Shown here: positions 1-6,795 of the stretch, piece by piece | Position numbering within the stretch: position 1 is the first letter of the stretch | Layout of the letters: every line of letters begins with the position of its first letter | Origin: an uncultured Lachnospiraceae bacterium | GTDB taxonomy: Bacteria; Bacillota; Clostridia; Lachnospirales; Lachnospiraceae | Length of the DNA: 8,532 nt | Direction of reading: 5' to 3' | NCBI GenBank assembly: GCA_902797785.1 | Contig: CADBUD010000010.1 | Coordinates: forward strand, 1 to 8,532 | The notes under the pieces: model-generated | What the model was told of the DNA's origin: nothing | Seen by the model: only the letters and a program-made list of their open reading frames with translations | The model's database searches: none | Position numbers and translations under genes: made by a program

Positions 1-7
1 GCAGGAA

Positions 8-70
8 AATTTGATAAATAAAACAGCTTCTTACGCGCAAGCGCGACGAATCTCTTTCATTTATCAAATT
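8..70 (-). repeat. Long inverted repeat downstream of the chemoreceptor gene
   Basis: AATTTGATAAAT at 8-19 is a perfect 12-bp inverted match to ATTTATCAAATT at 59-70. The 39-nt interior contains a second small stem, CGCG at 34-37 with CGCG at 42-45. In the transcript of the minus-strand chemoreceptor gene this hairpin begins about 30 nt after the stop codon, so it could end or stabilise that mRNA. Only a short U-run follows the stem, so a classical intrinsic terminator is not certain. It may instead be one copy of a dispersed structured repeat, because a 14-nt element shared with the echF end lies right beside it. Confidence 0.6.
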
Positions 71-72
71 GA

Positions 73-86
73 CTGTGAATAGTAAC
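73..86 (-). repeat. 14-nt element GTTACTATTCACAG, copy 1
   Basis: Read on the minus strand, this is GTTACTATTCACAG, starting 13 nt past the chemoreceptor stop codon. An identical 14-mer lies on the plus strand at 8383-8396, after echF. Both copies are in sense orientation relative to the gene they follow, and both are next to hairpins. Its function is unknown. A shared 3'-end element or the edge of a dispersed repeat family would both fit. Confidence 0.6.
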
Positions 87-99
87 CATTTTTTGAATT

Positions 100-2151
100 T
101 TATAATTTAAATTTGCTGACAACCTCTTCCAGGTCACTTGCAATATCGTGCGACTGCTGTGCCATACTTGCCACATCACTGACACTGGTCGATACTTCCT
201 CAACAGCTTCATTTACGGCTCCACTCACGGTTGTTGTCTCGACCGAGGACTCTGCTATGCTCTGTACTGCCATTGTCACCTCATTCATGATATGATGAAT
301 GTTTTCTGACATCTCTGAGATCTTGCGTGAGCTGTCTGCAAAGAATCCTGCATCTTTCCCATATTGCTCTGCTGTATCCACTAAAACATCGTAGTCTGAA
401 TTCACTTTATTCTGAACAAAATCCAGCATACTATGCGCATCTTCTGTCAACAGACGGAAGGCTTCCTGTACATCTGAAATCGTATTTTGGATTTCTCCAA
501 CCGTATCTGATGTCTCTCCTGCCAGTTTTCCAATCTGCTCTGCCACAACTGCGAATCCGCGCCCCTGCTCTCCAGCTCTGGCTGCTTCAATGGAAGCATT
601 AAGAGAAAGAAGGTTGATCTGTTCTGCAATGCCAGCAATGGAATCTGCCAGTTCTCCGATGCTTTCCACAATTTTTGAATTTTCTATACTGGATTTTAAC
701 TGTACCTCAAACTCCGCTGCCAGCTCTTTTGCCTGTCTGCTGGAAACACGGCTGCTTTCCTCAACCTCAGACGCACGCTTTTGAATCGAATCTGCCATAT
801 CCATGCTCTGATTTGTCTCTGTCGCCAGCATGGTAACAGAAGCATTGACCTCTTCTACCGAAGCATTGACCTCTTCCGTTGCTGCACTGGTAGAAGTCAT
901 CGCATCATTGATCTGCATCATTTCTGTCCTAATCTCAGTAAATTTGTTCGTTAGTACCCCCGCCGACTCATTCAGTGCTTCACTGGAGAAGTTCATATTG
1001 CCGGCATGCTCAGAAATACTCTTAATTACAGCGCGGTTGCTCTCATACATCGTATTCAGTGCTGTTCCCATACGTCCCAGCTCGTTCTTGGAATTCACCT
1101 TCAGACTCTGAACGGTAAAATCTCCATCGGACAAAGCCGATGCAAATTTCTGCACATTATTAATATTTCCGGAAATAGAGAGTACCTGATATAATACGAT
1201 GATTGCAATCAGAATCGCTGCAATTATGGCAACAATAATCAGCTTCATAACCAGATTCCGAACTGGCTGGAACAGTTCTGACTGTGACATCTGAATGATA
1301 ACGATCCAACCCGTGGATGGAATTGCTTTAAAATACAGATTATAGGTGTTTTTTCCATTTTGATAGGTTTCTATTCCCTCTTTATTCGCAATAATATTTG
1401 CTCCGGCCTTTGCCAGGGATGTGTTGGAATCATTCTGAATTGTCGCTGCCTGCTGAAGCAGTTCATCGGATACTCCTCCCATGTAGGTACCTTCTGCTGT
1501 CGTCAGCATGGCAGAACCGGTTTTTCCTATGGAGATATTGCTGATGATTTCCTGAATAGAGGATAACTCAATATCCACGGTGACACAACCAAGGAACTTA
1601 TCTCCGTCAAACATCGGCATCGTACAAGTAGACATAATCAGTCCAGAGGTCGCATCATAATACGGATCCGTAATGACCGGTTCTTTTGATGATTTAGAAA
1701 TCTGATAATATTCCTGGCTGAAATAATCATACTCCGCATTGCTGTAATCATAAGTCGTTACGACCTTTCCGCCGTCTTTCATAACGTATGGTCCCATATA
1801 CTCTTCTTTTTCATCATATGCATATGGCTCGAACCAAAGTCCACTTCCAAGAACTATATCATTTTCCTGAATGATATTTGACAGCATTACTTCGTATTCC
1901 TCCATCGATGTCGACTTATAAGTCGCCCCGACAGAATCCGCGATTGGAATCGCTGTGTTCTTTACGACATTCAGTTCTTCCTCAATGTATGCCATCTGTG
2001 CATCTAAGGTGGCATCCAAGGTTTGCTGAATCTGATTGTTTACAATGGTCTTGCAGGATGATGCCGAAATCATAGTCAGAATGACCATCGCAATGACAAC
2101 AACGGGCAAGATCCATGTCAGCATTTGTGTGGAAATTCGTTTAAACTTCAT
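100..2151 (-). CDS. Methyl-accepting chemotaxis protein with dCache-type sensor
   Basis: A transmembrane chemoreceptor of 683 residues that should signal to CheA/CheW. In order: TM1 (about 11-32), an extracytoplasmic double-Cache sensor (about 35-295, with a DPYYDA segment at 162-167), TM2 (about 300-324), HAMP (about 322-378), and a long coiled-coil signalling domain. The hairpin tip is unmistakable at about 505-545 ([20 protein letters not shown] then [12 protein letters not shown]). About 150 residues lie on each side of the tip, which fits the long (44-heptad-like) receptor class by my count. There is no CheR/CheB tethering pentapeptide; the protein ends EEVVSKFKL. The start is supported by a GGGGA ribosome site (complement of 2159-2163) 7 nt upstream. 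The usual amino-acid-binding Arg and Trp of the Cache pocket are not obvious (EYY at 147-149), so the ligand is unassigned. It is transcribed away from the ech operon, and no other che gene is visible. Confidence 0.96.
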   Translation of the reverse strand: MKFKRISTQMLTWILPVVVIAMVILTMISASSCKTIVNNQIQQTLDATLDAQMAYIEEELNVVKNTAIPIADSVGATYKSTSMEEYEVMLSNIIQENDIVLGSGLWFEPYAYDEKEEYMGPYVMKDGGKVVTTYDYSNAEYDYFSQEYYQISKSSKEPVITDPYYDATSGLIMSTCTMPMFDGDKFLGCVTVDIELSSIQEIISNISIGKTGSAMLTTAEGTYMGGVSDELLQQAATIQNDSNTSLAKAGANIIANKEGIETYQNGKNTYNLYFKAIPSTGWIVIIQMSQSELFQPVRNLVMKLIIVAIIAAILIAIIVLYQVLSISGNINNVQKFASALSDGDFTVQSLKVNSKNELGRMGTALNTMYESNRAVIKSISEHAGNMNFSSEALNESAGVLTNKFTEIRTEMMQINDAMTSTSAATEEVNASVEEVNASVTMLATETNQSMDMADSIQKRASEVEESSRVSSRQAKELAAEFEVQLKSSIENSKIVESIGELADSIAGIAEQINLLSLNASIEAARAGEQGRGFAVVAEQIGKLAGETSDTVGEIQNTISDVQEAFRLLTEDAHSMLDFVQNKVNSDYDVLVDTAEQYGKDAGFFADSSRKISEMSENIHHIMNEVTMAVQSIAESSVETTTVSGAVNEAVEEVSTSVSDVASMAQQSHDIASDLEEVVSKFKL
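839..876 (-). repeat. 21-bp tandem duplication inside the chemoreceptor
   Basis: GAAGCATTGACCTCTTC occurs at 839-855 and again at 860-876, a period of 21 bp. It encodes two consecutive heptads, [14 protein letters not shown] (residues 426-439), in the N-terminal arm of the cytoplasmic coiled coil. The near-identity at DNA level suggests recent duplication or conversion, although related heptads are common in this part of chemoreceptors. Confidence 0.75.
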
Positions 2152-2193
2152 AATACGTTCCCCGAGCTTGATGAGATTTTTCTAAATCAAACA

Positions 2194-2266
2194 GCCCAGA
2201 CCTCTCTTACGGAATCCTCACGAAACTGGTCTGTAAAATTATGCCCGAACCCTCTCTGCCGAATTC
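2194..2266 (-). repeat. Imperfect direct repeat in the chemoreceptor leader
   Basis: Two blocks, 2194-2217 and 2243-2266, share the pattern GCCC, GA, CCTCTCT, then CG and an AAT core, with small indels and a 49-nt offset. On the chemoreceptor sense strand each reads roughly ATTC..G..AGAGAGG..C.GGGC. They sit 43-115 nt upstream of the start codon, in the likely 5' leader or promoter. A duplicated operator or a structured leader are both possible. A 6-bp inverted pair (CAGACC 2197-2202 with GGTCTG 2228-2233) overlaps block one. Confidence 0.5.
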
Positions 2267-2514
2267 AGTATAATATCCAGAAGCAATCTTTTGTATGAGC
2301 ATTCCCTGAATGGAAATCGTGTGAGGTTCCTTTCTTTTTTGTTTTTTTCCATTCATCTTTGTTTAGGAACTGTGCAAAAAACACTAAATAAAAATAATTT
2401 TACACAGATGTATGTATTTGACGATTCTTTCCAACCATCAAACAATTGTCTTAAGTATATAACAAGCCACGCTAATTTGCAATTCTTTTTTTAAAAAATC
2501 ACCTAATATTTTTG

Positions 2515-2547
2515 ATGCACAACAGCCATTCATGGTTGATTTTGCAT
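2515..2547. repeat. Imperfect 33-nt hairpin or operator-like palindrome
   Basis: ATGCA (2515-2519) pairs with TGCAT (2543-2547), AA (2521-2522) with TT (2540-2541), and CAGCCA (2523-2528) with TGGTTG (2533-2538, one G-T pair), leaving a 4-nt loop TTCA. The only defects are one C-T mismatch and one bulged A. The stem can extend outward through TTT (2511-2513) and AAA (2549-2551). No U-run follows on the plus strand, so it is not a terminator for rightward transcripts. It lies about 90 bp upstream of the rightward promoter. Confidence 0.45.
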
Positions 2548-2636
2548 AAAAAACAACTTCGTCAAATCACGATTTTTTCTCAACATGAAGGATTTCTTGT
2601 GCAAACACACACAACTGTCCCGTAAGCAAAAAATAC

Positions 2637-2665
2637 TTGAAAATCCTTCCTGTTCATGTCACAAT
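2637..2665 (+). promoter_or_regulatory. Sigma-A-type promoter for the small membrane protein gene
   Basis: TTGAAA (2637-2642, 5/6 to the -35 consensus) is followed after exactly 17 nt by CACAAT (2660-2665, 4/6 to the -10). Transcription would start near 2672, giving a leader of about 50 nt. That leader contains a small hairpin, TGAGCC (2689-2694) with GGTTCA (2702-2707), immediately before the AGGAG ribosome site at 2711-2715. The -10 is weak, so confidence is moderate. Confidence 0.5.
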
Positions 2666-2721
2666 AAATCTAAACCATATAAAAAAACTGAGCCATATCA
2701 CGGTTCAAAAAGGAGTCCTCT

Positions 2722-2946
2722 ATGATACACATCATCTTTCGCGCAGTCCTTGGAATATTCTGGTTTGTCACAGCCGGTCTCAACTTTTTCTGGGATAACA
2801 AGACCTATGCCCTTTTATATAGTCTGCTTGGAATTTCTTTCCTGTTCTCAGCCTATGCGCACTGGAAGAAAGAAGCAGCAGATTCCGAGAAAAAAACTAA
2901 AAAAAATCCCCCTAAAAAATATAGGAAATCTATGAAGAAATCCTGA
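2722..2946 (+). CDS. Small two-helix membrane protein, unknown function
   Basis: A 74-residue protein I do not recognise. Two hydrophobic segments (about residues 3-23 and 29-46) are joined by a short loop with Asp and Lys (WDNKT), followed by an extremely basic tail from about residue 48 to the end, with many KK pairs. The tail would be expected on the cytoplasmic side by the positive-inside rule, placing both termini inside. The start is well supported: AGGAG at 2711-2715, 6 nt before ATG, and a promoter-like sequence upstream. It lies 129 bp before echA on the same strand but is probably a separate unit, since a second promoter and a weak terminator lie between. Similar short, Lys-tailed proteins of unknown function are common in Clostridia. 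It could be an accessory membrane protein, but nothing ties it to the hydrogenase beyond position. Confidence 0.75.
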   Translation: MIHIIFRAVLGIFWFVTAGLNFFWDNKTYALLYSLLGISFLFSAYAHWKKEAADSEKKTKKNPPKKYRKSMKKS

Positions 2947-2965
2947 ATTTCCTCTTTGTTTTTTT
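2934..2965 (+). terminator. Weak putative intrinsic terminator
   Basis: GAAGAAAT (2934-2941) can pair with ATTTCCTC (2947-2954) with one mismatch around a 5-nt loop, followed by TTTGTTTTTTT (2955-2965). An alternative stem is AGGAAAT (2923-2929) with ATTTCCT (2947-2953). The stem is AU-rich and overlaps the last codons of the small membrane protein gene, so termination is likely partial. The U-run also overlaps the putative echA -35. Confidence 0.35.
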
Positions 2966-2983
2966 CCTGCTTTGTTATATAAT
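2956..2983 (+). promoter_or_regulatory. Putative promoter of the ech operon
   Basis: A perfect -10 TATAAT lies at 2978-2983 with a poor -35 TTGTTT at 2956-2961 (only TTG matches), spaced by 16 nt. Transcription would start near 2990, producing a leader of about 85 nt before echA. The -10 is embedded in a near-perfect palindrome TTGTTATATAATAA (2972-2985), so a repressor could cover it. The weak -35 suggests that activation or relief of repression may matter. Confidence 0.5.
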
Positions 2984-2996
2984 AAAAGTACATTAT

Positions 2997-3060
2997 GTTC
3001 CTGTGCCGGCGGTGCAGCCGGGAACCAGTCAGAAATCTGTAGGAAAACATCCTGCACCGC
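2997..3060 (+). promoter_or_regulatory. Structured echA leader with competing stems
   Basis: Within the roughly 85-nt leader, CCGGC (3006-3010) pairs with GCCGG (3017-3021) around loop GGTGCA, and TGTAGGA (3038-3044) pairs with TCCTGCA (3050-3056) around AAACA. A third, incompatible pairing is a perfect 9-bp match of GCGGTGCAG (3009-3017) with CTGCACCGC (3052-3060). The loop GGTGCA could also pair with TGCACC (3053-3058) as a pseudoknot. The downstream strand ends 6 nt before the GAGG ribosome site (3067-3070), so switching could affect translation. I could not match it to any riboswitch class I know. Confidence 0.45.
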
Positions 3061-3075
3061 AGAAATGAGGTTAAT

Positions 3076-5034
3076 ATGGTTATGCCAGTAGTACCGTTTC
3101 TCATCCTCTTTCCATTGTTCATGGCCTGTCTCATGTATCTGATCAGGAATGACAATGTGCGAAAGATCACTGCCTTTATCGGGGCAGCCGCAATTATGAC
3201 AGCGGTGGGAATCCTGACTGCCCAATGGTCCGCAGGCGGGTGTCAGGTCATGACATTATACACAGAAACACCTCTTGCAGATCACGTGATCCTTGCCGCA
3301 GAGATTTTATTAATGTGTGTCGTGACCATTTTATGCTTTGAATATCACAAATATTGGATCAGTCTTCTTTCTATCCTGCCGACATCCGGCATGATGTGGC
3401 TGGAGCTTTCAGGTTCCAAGATAGCTTCGTCCTGTCATGTGTACATTGACCGGCTGACGATTCTCATGTGTCTGATCGTTGGAGTAATTGGCGGACTGAT
3501 TGTCATCTATGCGACCGGTTATATGAAAGGCTATCACGAGCATCATAAGGATCTAAAAGACCGCAGCTATTATTTTACTGCGCTTCTTTTTCTTTTCTTA
3601 GGTGCAATGTTCGGATTTGTCTTATCCGAAAGCCTGCTCTGGATCGATTTCTTCTGGGAGTTGACCAGTGTATGCTCTTTCCTGCTGATTGGCTACACCC
3701 GCGAAAAAGAAGCCATCCACAATTCCTTCCGGGCTCTGTGGATGAACTTGTTCGGCGGATGTGCGTTAGCGGTTGGAATCCTCCTGTTCGCCGTATACCA
3801 AAACAGCATTTCCCTGCATGAGCTGGTCACCTGCTGCCAGATCAATCAATTTCTGGTTCCATCGGGAGACTCCACGGCACTTGGCGTTCCTTCGATTGCC
3901 ATCGCCCTGATTGCTTTCGCTGCATTGACTAAGGCAGCCCAGCTTCCGTTTTCGACCTGGCTGATCGGTGCCATGGTCGCACCAACCCCATCCTCTGCTC
4001 TGCTCCACAGTGCTACGATGGTAAAGGCCGGGATTTATATCCTGTTCCGGCTGTCTCCGGCAATGTATGGGACAATGACAGGAAGCATGATTGCTTTTAT
4101 CGGTGGCTTTACCTTCTTAGCTACCTCTTTAATGGCAATTGCGCAAAGCGATGGAAAAAAGGTTCTTGCCTTTTCCACGATTTCCAATTTAGGACTCATG
4201 GTAGCCTGTGCCGGTATGGGACAGCAGGAGACCATCTGGGCCGGTGTCTTTTTGATGATTTTCCATGCGATTTCCAAATCTCTTCTGTTCCAGGATGTCG
4301 GCGCTACGGAAAATTCCCTGCATTCCCGTGATGTGGAGGATATGCATGGACTTTTATATATTATGCCAAGACTTGCTATGTTCATGTTCATCGGAATCGC
4401 AGGAATGTTCCTAGCTCCATTTGGTATGCTGATTTCCAAATGGTCCGCGCTTCGGGCTTCGATCGACGAAAGAAATATTATTCTCGTCATCTTCATCGTA
4501 TTCGGAAGTGCCACAACATCGTTCTACTGGACCAAATGGATGGGAAAATTGATCAGCCATACTCATCTGACAGAGAAAAAAATCCCGGAGGTCACACGTC
4601 CTACCGAGCTTTTATCTCTGTCTGTACATGCTGTATTGATGGTACTGCTCTGCATACTGTTCCCATTATTATCGAAGGTTTATGTCAATCCTCTCATTGA
4701 AGAAATGTTCGGCTCCGTAACCGATGTTCTTCCAAATAATGTTTTGATCATGCTGTCATTCATTATCCTTCTGGTCTTCGCTGTGCCATTCGTCTCTTAT
4801 GTCTACAGCCGAAAGGTAACGTTCAACCGGAAAGGCTCTTATATGAATGGTGTCAACTATGGAGACAACCGTTCTTTCGTAGATTCCTTCGGTGAACGGA
4901 AGGTCTTATGGCTGTCCAATGATTATTTTAGAAATATTGTAGGTCAGAGAAAGCTGATGAAACCGAGCCAGATTTTTACCGCCTCGGTGCTCATCGTTAT
5001 GCTGGTCATCATCATAGGAGGTGCCGCCGTATGA
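3076..5034 (+). CDS. echA: Ech hydrogenase subunit EchA (NuoL/Mrp antiporter-like)
   Basis: Large polytopic membrane subunit, 652 residues, homologous to NuoL and Mrp antiporter subunits and thought to form an ion channel of the Ech complex. Family signatures are clear: WELTS at 194-198 (Glu195, the conserved trans-membrane acid), LTKAAQLPFSTWL at 284-296 (Lys286), LLHSATMVKAGIY at 309-321, HAISKSLLF at 397-405 (Lys401), RDVEDMHGL at 418-426 and LISKW at 452-456 (Lys454, matching the distal NuoL lysine). These are the residues expected in the proton path, by analogy. Around 14 or more hydrophobic segments are visible. The start ATG at 3076 has GAGG 5 nt upstream; the in-frame ATG at 3082 is further from it. 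The gene ends in an ATGA overlap with echB. The length is close to that of characterised EchA proteins (about 640). Whether the ion moved is H+ or Na+ cannot be read from sequence. Confidence 0.95.
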   Translation: MVMPVVPFLILFPLFMACLMYLIRNDNVRKITAFIGAAAIMTAVGILTAQWSAGGCQVMTLYTETPLADHVILAAEILLMCVVTILCFEYHKYWISLLSILPTSGMMWLELSGSKIASSCHVYIDRLTILMCLIVGVIGGLIVIYATGYMKGYHEHHKDLKDRSYYFTALLFLFLGAMFGFVLSESLLWIDFFWELTSVCSFLLIGYTREKEAIHNSFRALWMNLFGGCALAVGILLFAVYQNSISLHELVTCCQINQFLVPSGDSTALGVPSIAIALIAFAALTKAAQLPFSTWLIGAMVAPTPSSALLHSATMVKAGIYILFRLSPAMYGTMTGSMIAFIGGFTFLATSLMAIAQSDGKKVLAFSTISNLGLMVACAGMGQQETIWAGVFLMIFHAISKSLLFQDVGATENSLHSRDVEDMHGLLYIMPRLAMFMFIGIAGMFLAPFGMLISKWSALRASIDERNIILVIFIVFGSATTSFYWTKWMGKLISHTHLTEKKIPEVTRPTELLSLSVHAVLMVLLCILFPLLSKVYVNPLIEEMFGSVTDVLPNNVLIMLSFIILLVFAVPFVSYVYSRKVTFNRKGSYMNGVNYGDNRSFVDSFGERKVLWLSNDYFRNIVGQRKLMKPSQIFTASVLIVMLVIIIGGAAV

Positions 5035-5897
5035 GTACAACGAAAATCATTCTTGTGATTTGTTATATTTTATTTGCACCCTTGATTGGCGGATTATTAG
5101 ATGGATTCGACCGAAAAATATCTGCTAAAATGCAGCGCCGTGTCGGTCCGCCTCTGCTACAGCCGTTCTATGATGTCATAAAATTATTCAGCAAACAGGT
5201 CATCTTTGTCAGCCGGTATCAGATTTTCTTTCTGCTCAGCTATACCGTTCTGATCATTTTGACCGGTGTAATGTTTTTTGCTGGAACAGATATTTTGATG
5301 TGCTTCTTTGTCATGTCCACCGGAGCAACGTTCCTCTATTTTGCTGGAATGGTCACTTCGACTCCCTATTCTACCATGGGAGCGAACCGGGAGCTTTTGC
5401 AGATGATGGCTTATGAGCCAGCGGTGCTTTTGACTTGTGTAGGATTTTATCTGGCAGAAGGTACATTTAATGTAGGACAGATTGCTTCTTCCAATGTCAG
5501 CGCGATTCTATATCTTCCGGGATTTTTTATTGCATTTATTTTCATTCTGACCATCAAAATGCGAAAATCTCCTTTTGACCTGAGTACCTCGCACCATATG
5601 CATCAGGAGCTGGTCAAGGGACTGACGACAGAAATGGGCGCCAGGAATCTGGCCATTTTCCAGGTGACAGAATGGTATGAAAATGTGTTCTTACTAGGAG
5701 TCGTCGGGCTATACATTATCAATTGCAATCCTTACAGCCTGATTGCAGCCGTCCTGGTCGTTTTCGCAACCTACTTTTTGGAAATCCTGATTGACAATAC
5801 CAGCGCACGTGTGAAATGGGATACCATGCTGAAGGTGTCATGGGGAGTCACCCTATTCACAGCAGGGATCAATCTGATCATTTTGATGATTATTTAA
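5031..5897 (+). CDS. echB: Ech hydrogenase subunit EchB (NuoH-like)
   Basis: Membrane subunit of 288 residues, homologous to NuoH of complex I and HycD-type proteins, which anchors the hydrophilic arm and forms the link between electron transfer and ion movement. Signatures: KMQRRVGPPLLQPFYDVIKL at 33-52 on the first cytoplasmic loop, ANRELLQMMAYEPA at 118-131, and the long charged loop KSPFDLSTSHHMHQELVKG at 179-197 followed by EWYEN at 214-218. About eight hydrophobic helices are visible. Translation is coupled to echA: the start codon overlaps the echA stop as ATGA, with a strong AGGAGGTG site at 5016-5023, inside echA, 7 nt before the start. It is followed 16 bp later by echC. No irregularity seen. 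Confidence 0.95.
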   Translation: MSTTKIILVICYILFAPLIGGLLDGFDRKISAKMQRRVGPPLLQPFYDVIKLFSKQVIFVSRYQIFFLLSYTVLIILTGVMFFAGTDILMCFFVMSTGATFLYFAGMVTSTPYSTMGANRELLQMMAYEPAVLLTCVGFYLAEGTFNVGQIASSNVSAILYLPGFFIAFIFILTIKMRKSPFDLSTSHHMHQELVKGLTTEMGARNLAIFQVTEWYENVFLLGVVGLYIINCNPYSLIAAVLVVFATYFLEILIDNTSARVKWDTMLKVSWGVTLFTAGINLIILMII

Positions 5898-5913
5898 CTA
5901 AGGGAGGAAGAAC

Positions 5914-6387
5914 ATGGCAAATATAAAAAGATCTCCATGGCTGCTCCACTATGATGGTTCAAGCTGTAATGGATGTGATATCGAGGTACTTGCCTGTCTG
6001 ACACCAGTGTATGATGCAGAGAGGTTTGGCATTATGAATACCGGAGATCCGATGCAGGCAGATATCCTGCTCATTACCGGTGGAATCAATGCGCAGAATC
6101 AGCCTACCGTACGGCAGCTCTATGAACAAATGCCCCGGCCAAAGGTCGTTGTAGCTGTCGGCGTCTGTGCCTGTACTGGCGGCGTTTTTAAAGACTGCTA
6201 CAATATTCTTGGAGGAGCAGATACCACTATTCCTGTCGATATCTATGTTCCAGGCTGTGCGGCAAGACCACAGGCGATCATTGACGGAATCATACAGGCC
6301 GTGGATCTGTTTCAAAAACGTCTGGACGAGCACCACGAAAAAAAGAAGCAGAAGAAATCAGGAAATGAGGTGAAAGCAAATGGCTGA
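5914..6387 (+). CDS. echC: Ech hydrogenase small subunit EchC (NuoB-like)
   Basis: Soluble NiFe-hydrogenase small subunit, 157 residues, carrying the proximal [4Fe-4S] cluster that passes electrons between EchF and the NiFe centre in EchE. The four expected ligands are visible: Cys18 and Cys21 in DGSSCNGCDIE, Cys85 in VGVCACTGG, and Cys115 in YVPGCAARP. Cys87 is an extra nearby cysteine, and Cys28 and Cys95 are unlikely ligands. The short size and lack of a twin-arginine signal or second cluster domain are typical of group 4 enzymes that stay in the cytoplasm. The ribosome site GGGAGGA (5902-5908) sits 5 nt before the ATG. The C-terminus from about residue 139 is strongly charged (HEKKKQKKSG and onward) and is encoded in the stretch that overlaps the echD start by 8 bp. 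Confidence 0.96.
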   Translation: MANIKRSPWLLHYDGSSCNGCDIEVLACLTPVYDAERFGIMNTGDPMQADILLITGGINAQNQPTVRQLYEQMPRPKVVVAVGVCACTGGVFKDCYNILGGADTTIPVDIYVPGCAARPQAIIDGIIQAVDLFQKRLDEHHEKKKQKKSGNEVKANG

Positions 6388-6784
6388 AGTAATCCATCCG
6401 GAAGAAATACTGGTAGAAATTGATCCCAGCAATCTGTTGCCCAAGATCATGGAAATGAAAAAAAACGGTTACCGGCTTTCTCAGATCTGTGCAGCCTACA
6501 TTGCAGAACAATTTGAACTGAGCTATTCTTTTGCAGATGATACGACTTATCAATATATCACTTTACGGATCGTCATCGATCCGGATACAGAAATTCCAAG
6601 TATTACAGAGCTGATTCCTCAGGCTGTTTTTTATGAGAATGAAATGAAGGAACTATTCGGTGTCAAAATTCAAATGATCAGTATGGATTATGAAAATCGT
6701 TTGTACCGCATCAAACAAACAGCACCTTTAGGACCGCAGTCAAAGAATGAAGATGCAAAAACAGAAAAGAATAATAAAAAATAG
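6380..6784 (+). CDS. echD: Ech hydrogenase subunit EchD (NuoC-like)
   Basis: Small hydrophilic subunit, 134 residues, related to the 30-kDa/NuoC family; it is structural and has no cofactor ligands that I can see. The best family mark is FYENEMKELFGVKI at 84-97, matching the conserved YErEi-DmFGi segment of NuoC. The region before it (about 55-80, with RIVIDPDTEIPSI) fits the NuoC beta-sheet core. The start is chosen by GAGGTGA at 6367-6373, 6 nt upstream and inside echC; the reading frames overlap by 8 bp, suggesting translational coupling. The last 14 residues form a Lys/Asn/Glu-rich hydrophilic tail, lying beyond the conserved domain. It precedes echE by 11 bp. Confidence 0.9.
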   Translation: MAEVIHPEEILVEIDPSNLLPKIMEMKKNGYRLSQICAAYIAEQFELSYSFADDTTYQYITLRIVIDPDTEIPSITELIPQAVFYENEMKELFGVKIQMISMDYENRLYRIKQTAPLGPQSKNEDAKTEKNNKK

Positions 6785-6795
6785 GAGATAGGAAT

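Larger units (their letters stand above)
2152..2721. other. 570-bp divergent intergenic region without a supported gene
   Basis: AT-rich spacer between the minus-strand chemoreceptor and the plus-strand small membrane protein. It holds the chemoreceptor ribosome site (complement of 2159-2163), two related 24-nt blocks in its leader (2194-2217 and 2243-2266), a T7A6 tract (2486-2498), an imperfect hairpin (2515-2547) and a rightward promoter (2637-2665). Open frames here start at TTG or lack a ribosome site, and their products look like random low-complexity peptides. I could not place a convincing chemoreceptor promoter; a TATACT-like box on the minus strand (about 2268-2273) has no good -35, and no flagellar sigma consensus was found. 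Confidence 0.7.

Noticed and set aside
2291..2494. 67-codon plus-strand open frame in the intergenic region
   Set aside because: It starts at TTG with no ribosome site, the composition is that of translated AT-rich spacer, and it has no recognisable motif.
2585..2725. 46-codon open frame (MKDFLCKHTQ...) whose TGA overlaps the ATG of the small membrane protein gene as ATGA
   Set aside because: No ribosome site precedes its ATG (the DNA there is T-rich), the predicted promoter lies inside it, and the product is a basic low-complexity peptide. The ATGA overlap is probably coincidence.
2848..3225. Two overlapping minus-strand open frames across the ech promoter
   Set aside because: They cross two genes and the leader, and their sequence is explained by the plus-strand features.
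4035..4514. 159-codon minus-strand open frame inside echA
   Set aside because: Antisense shadow of an unambiguous membrane subunit; no ribosome site or family signature.
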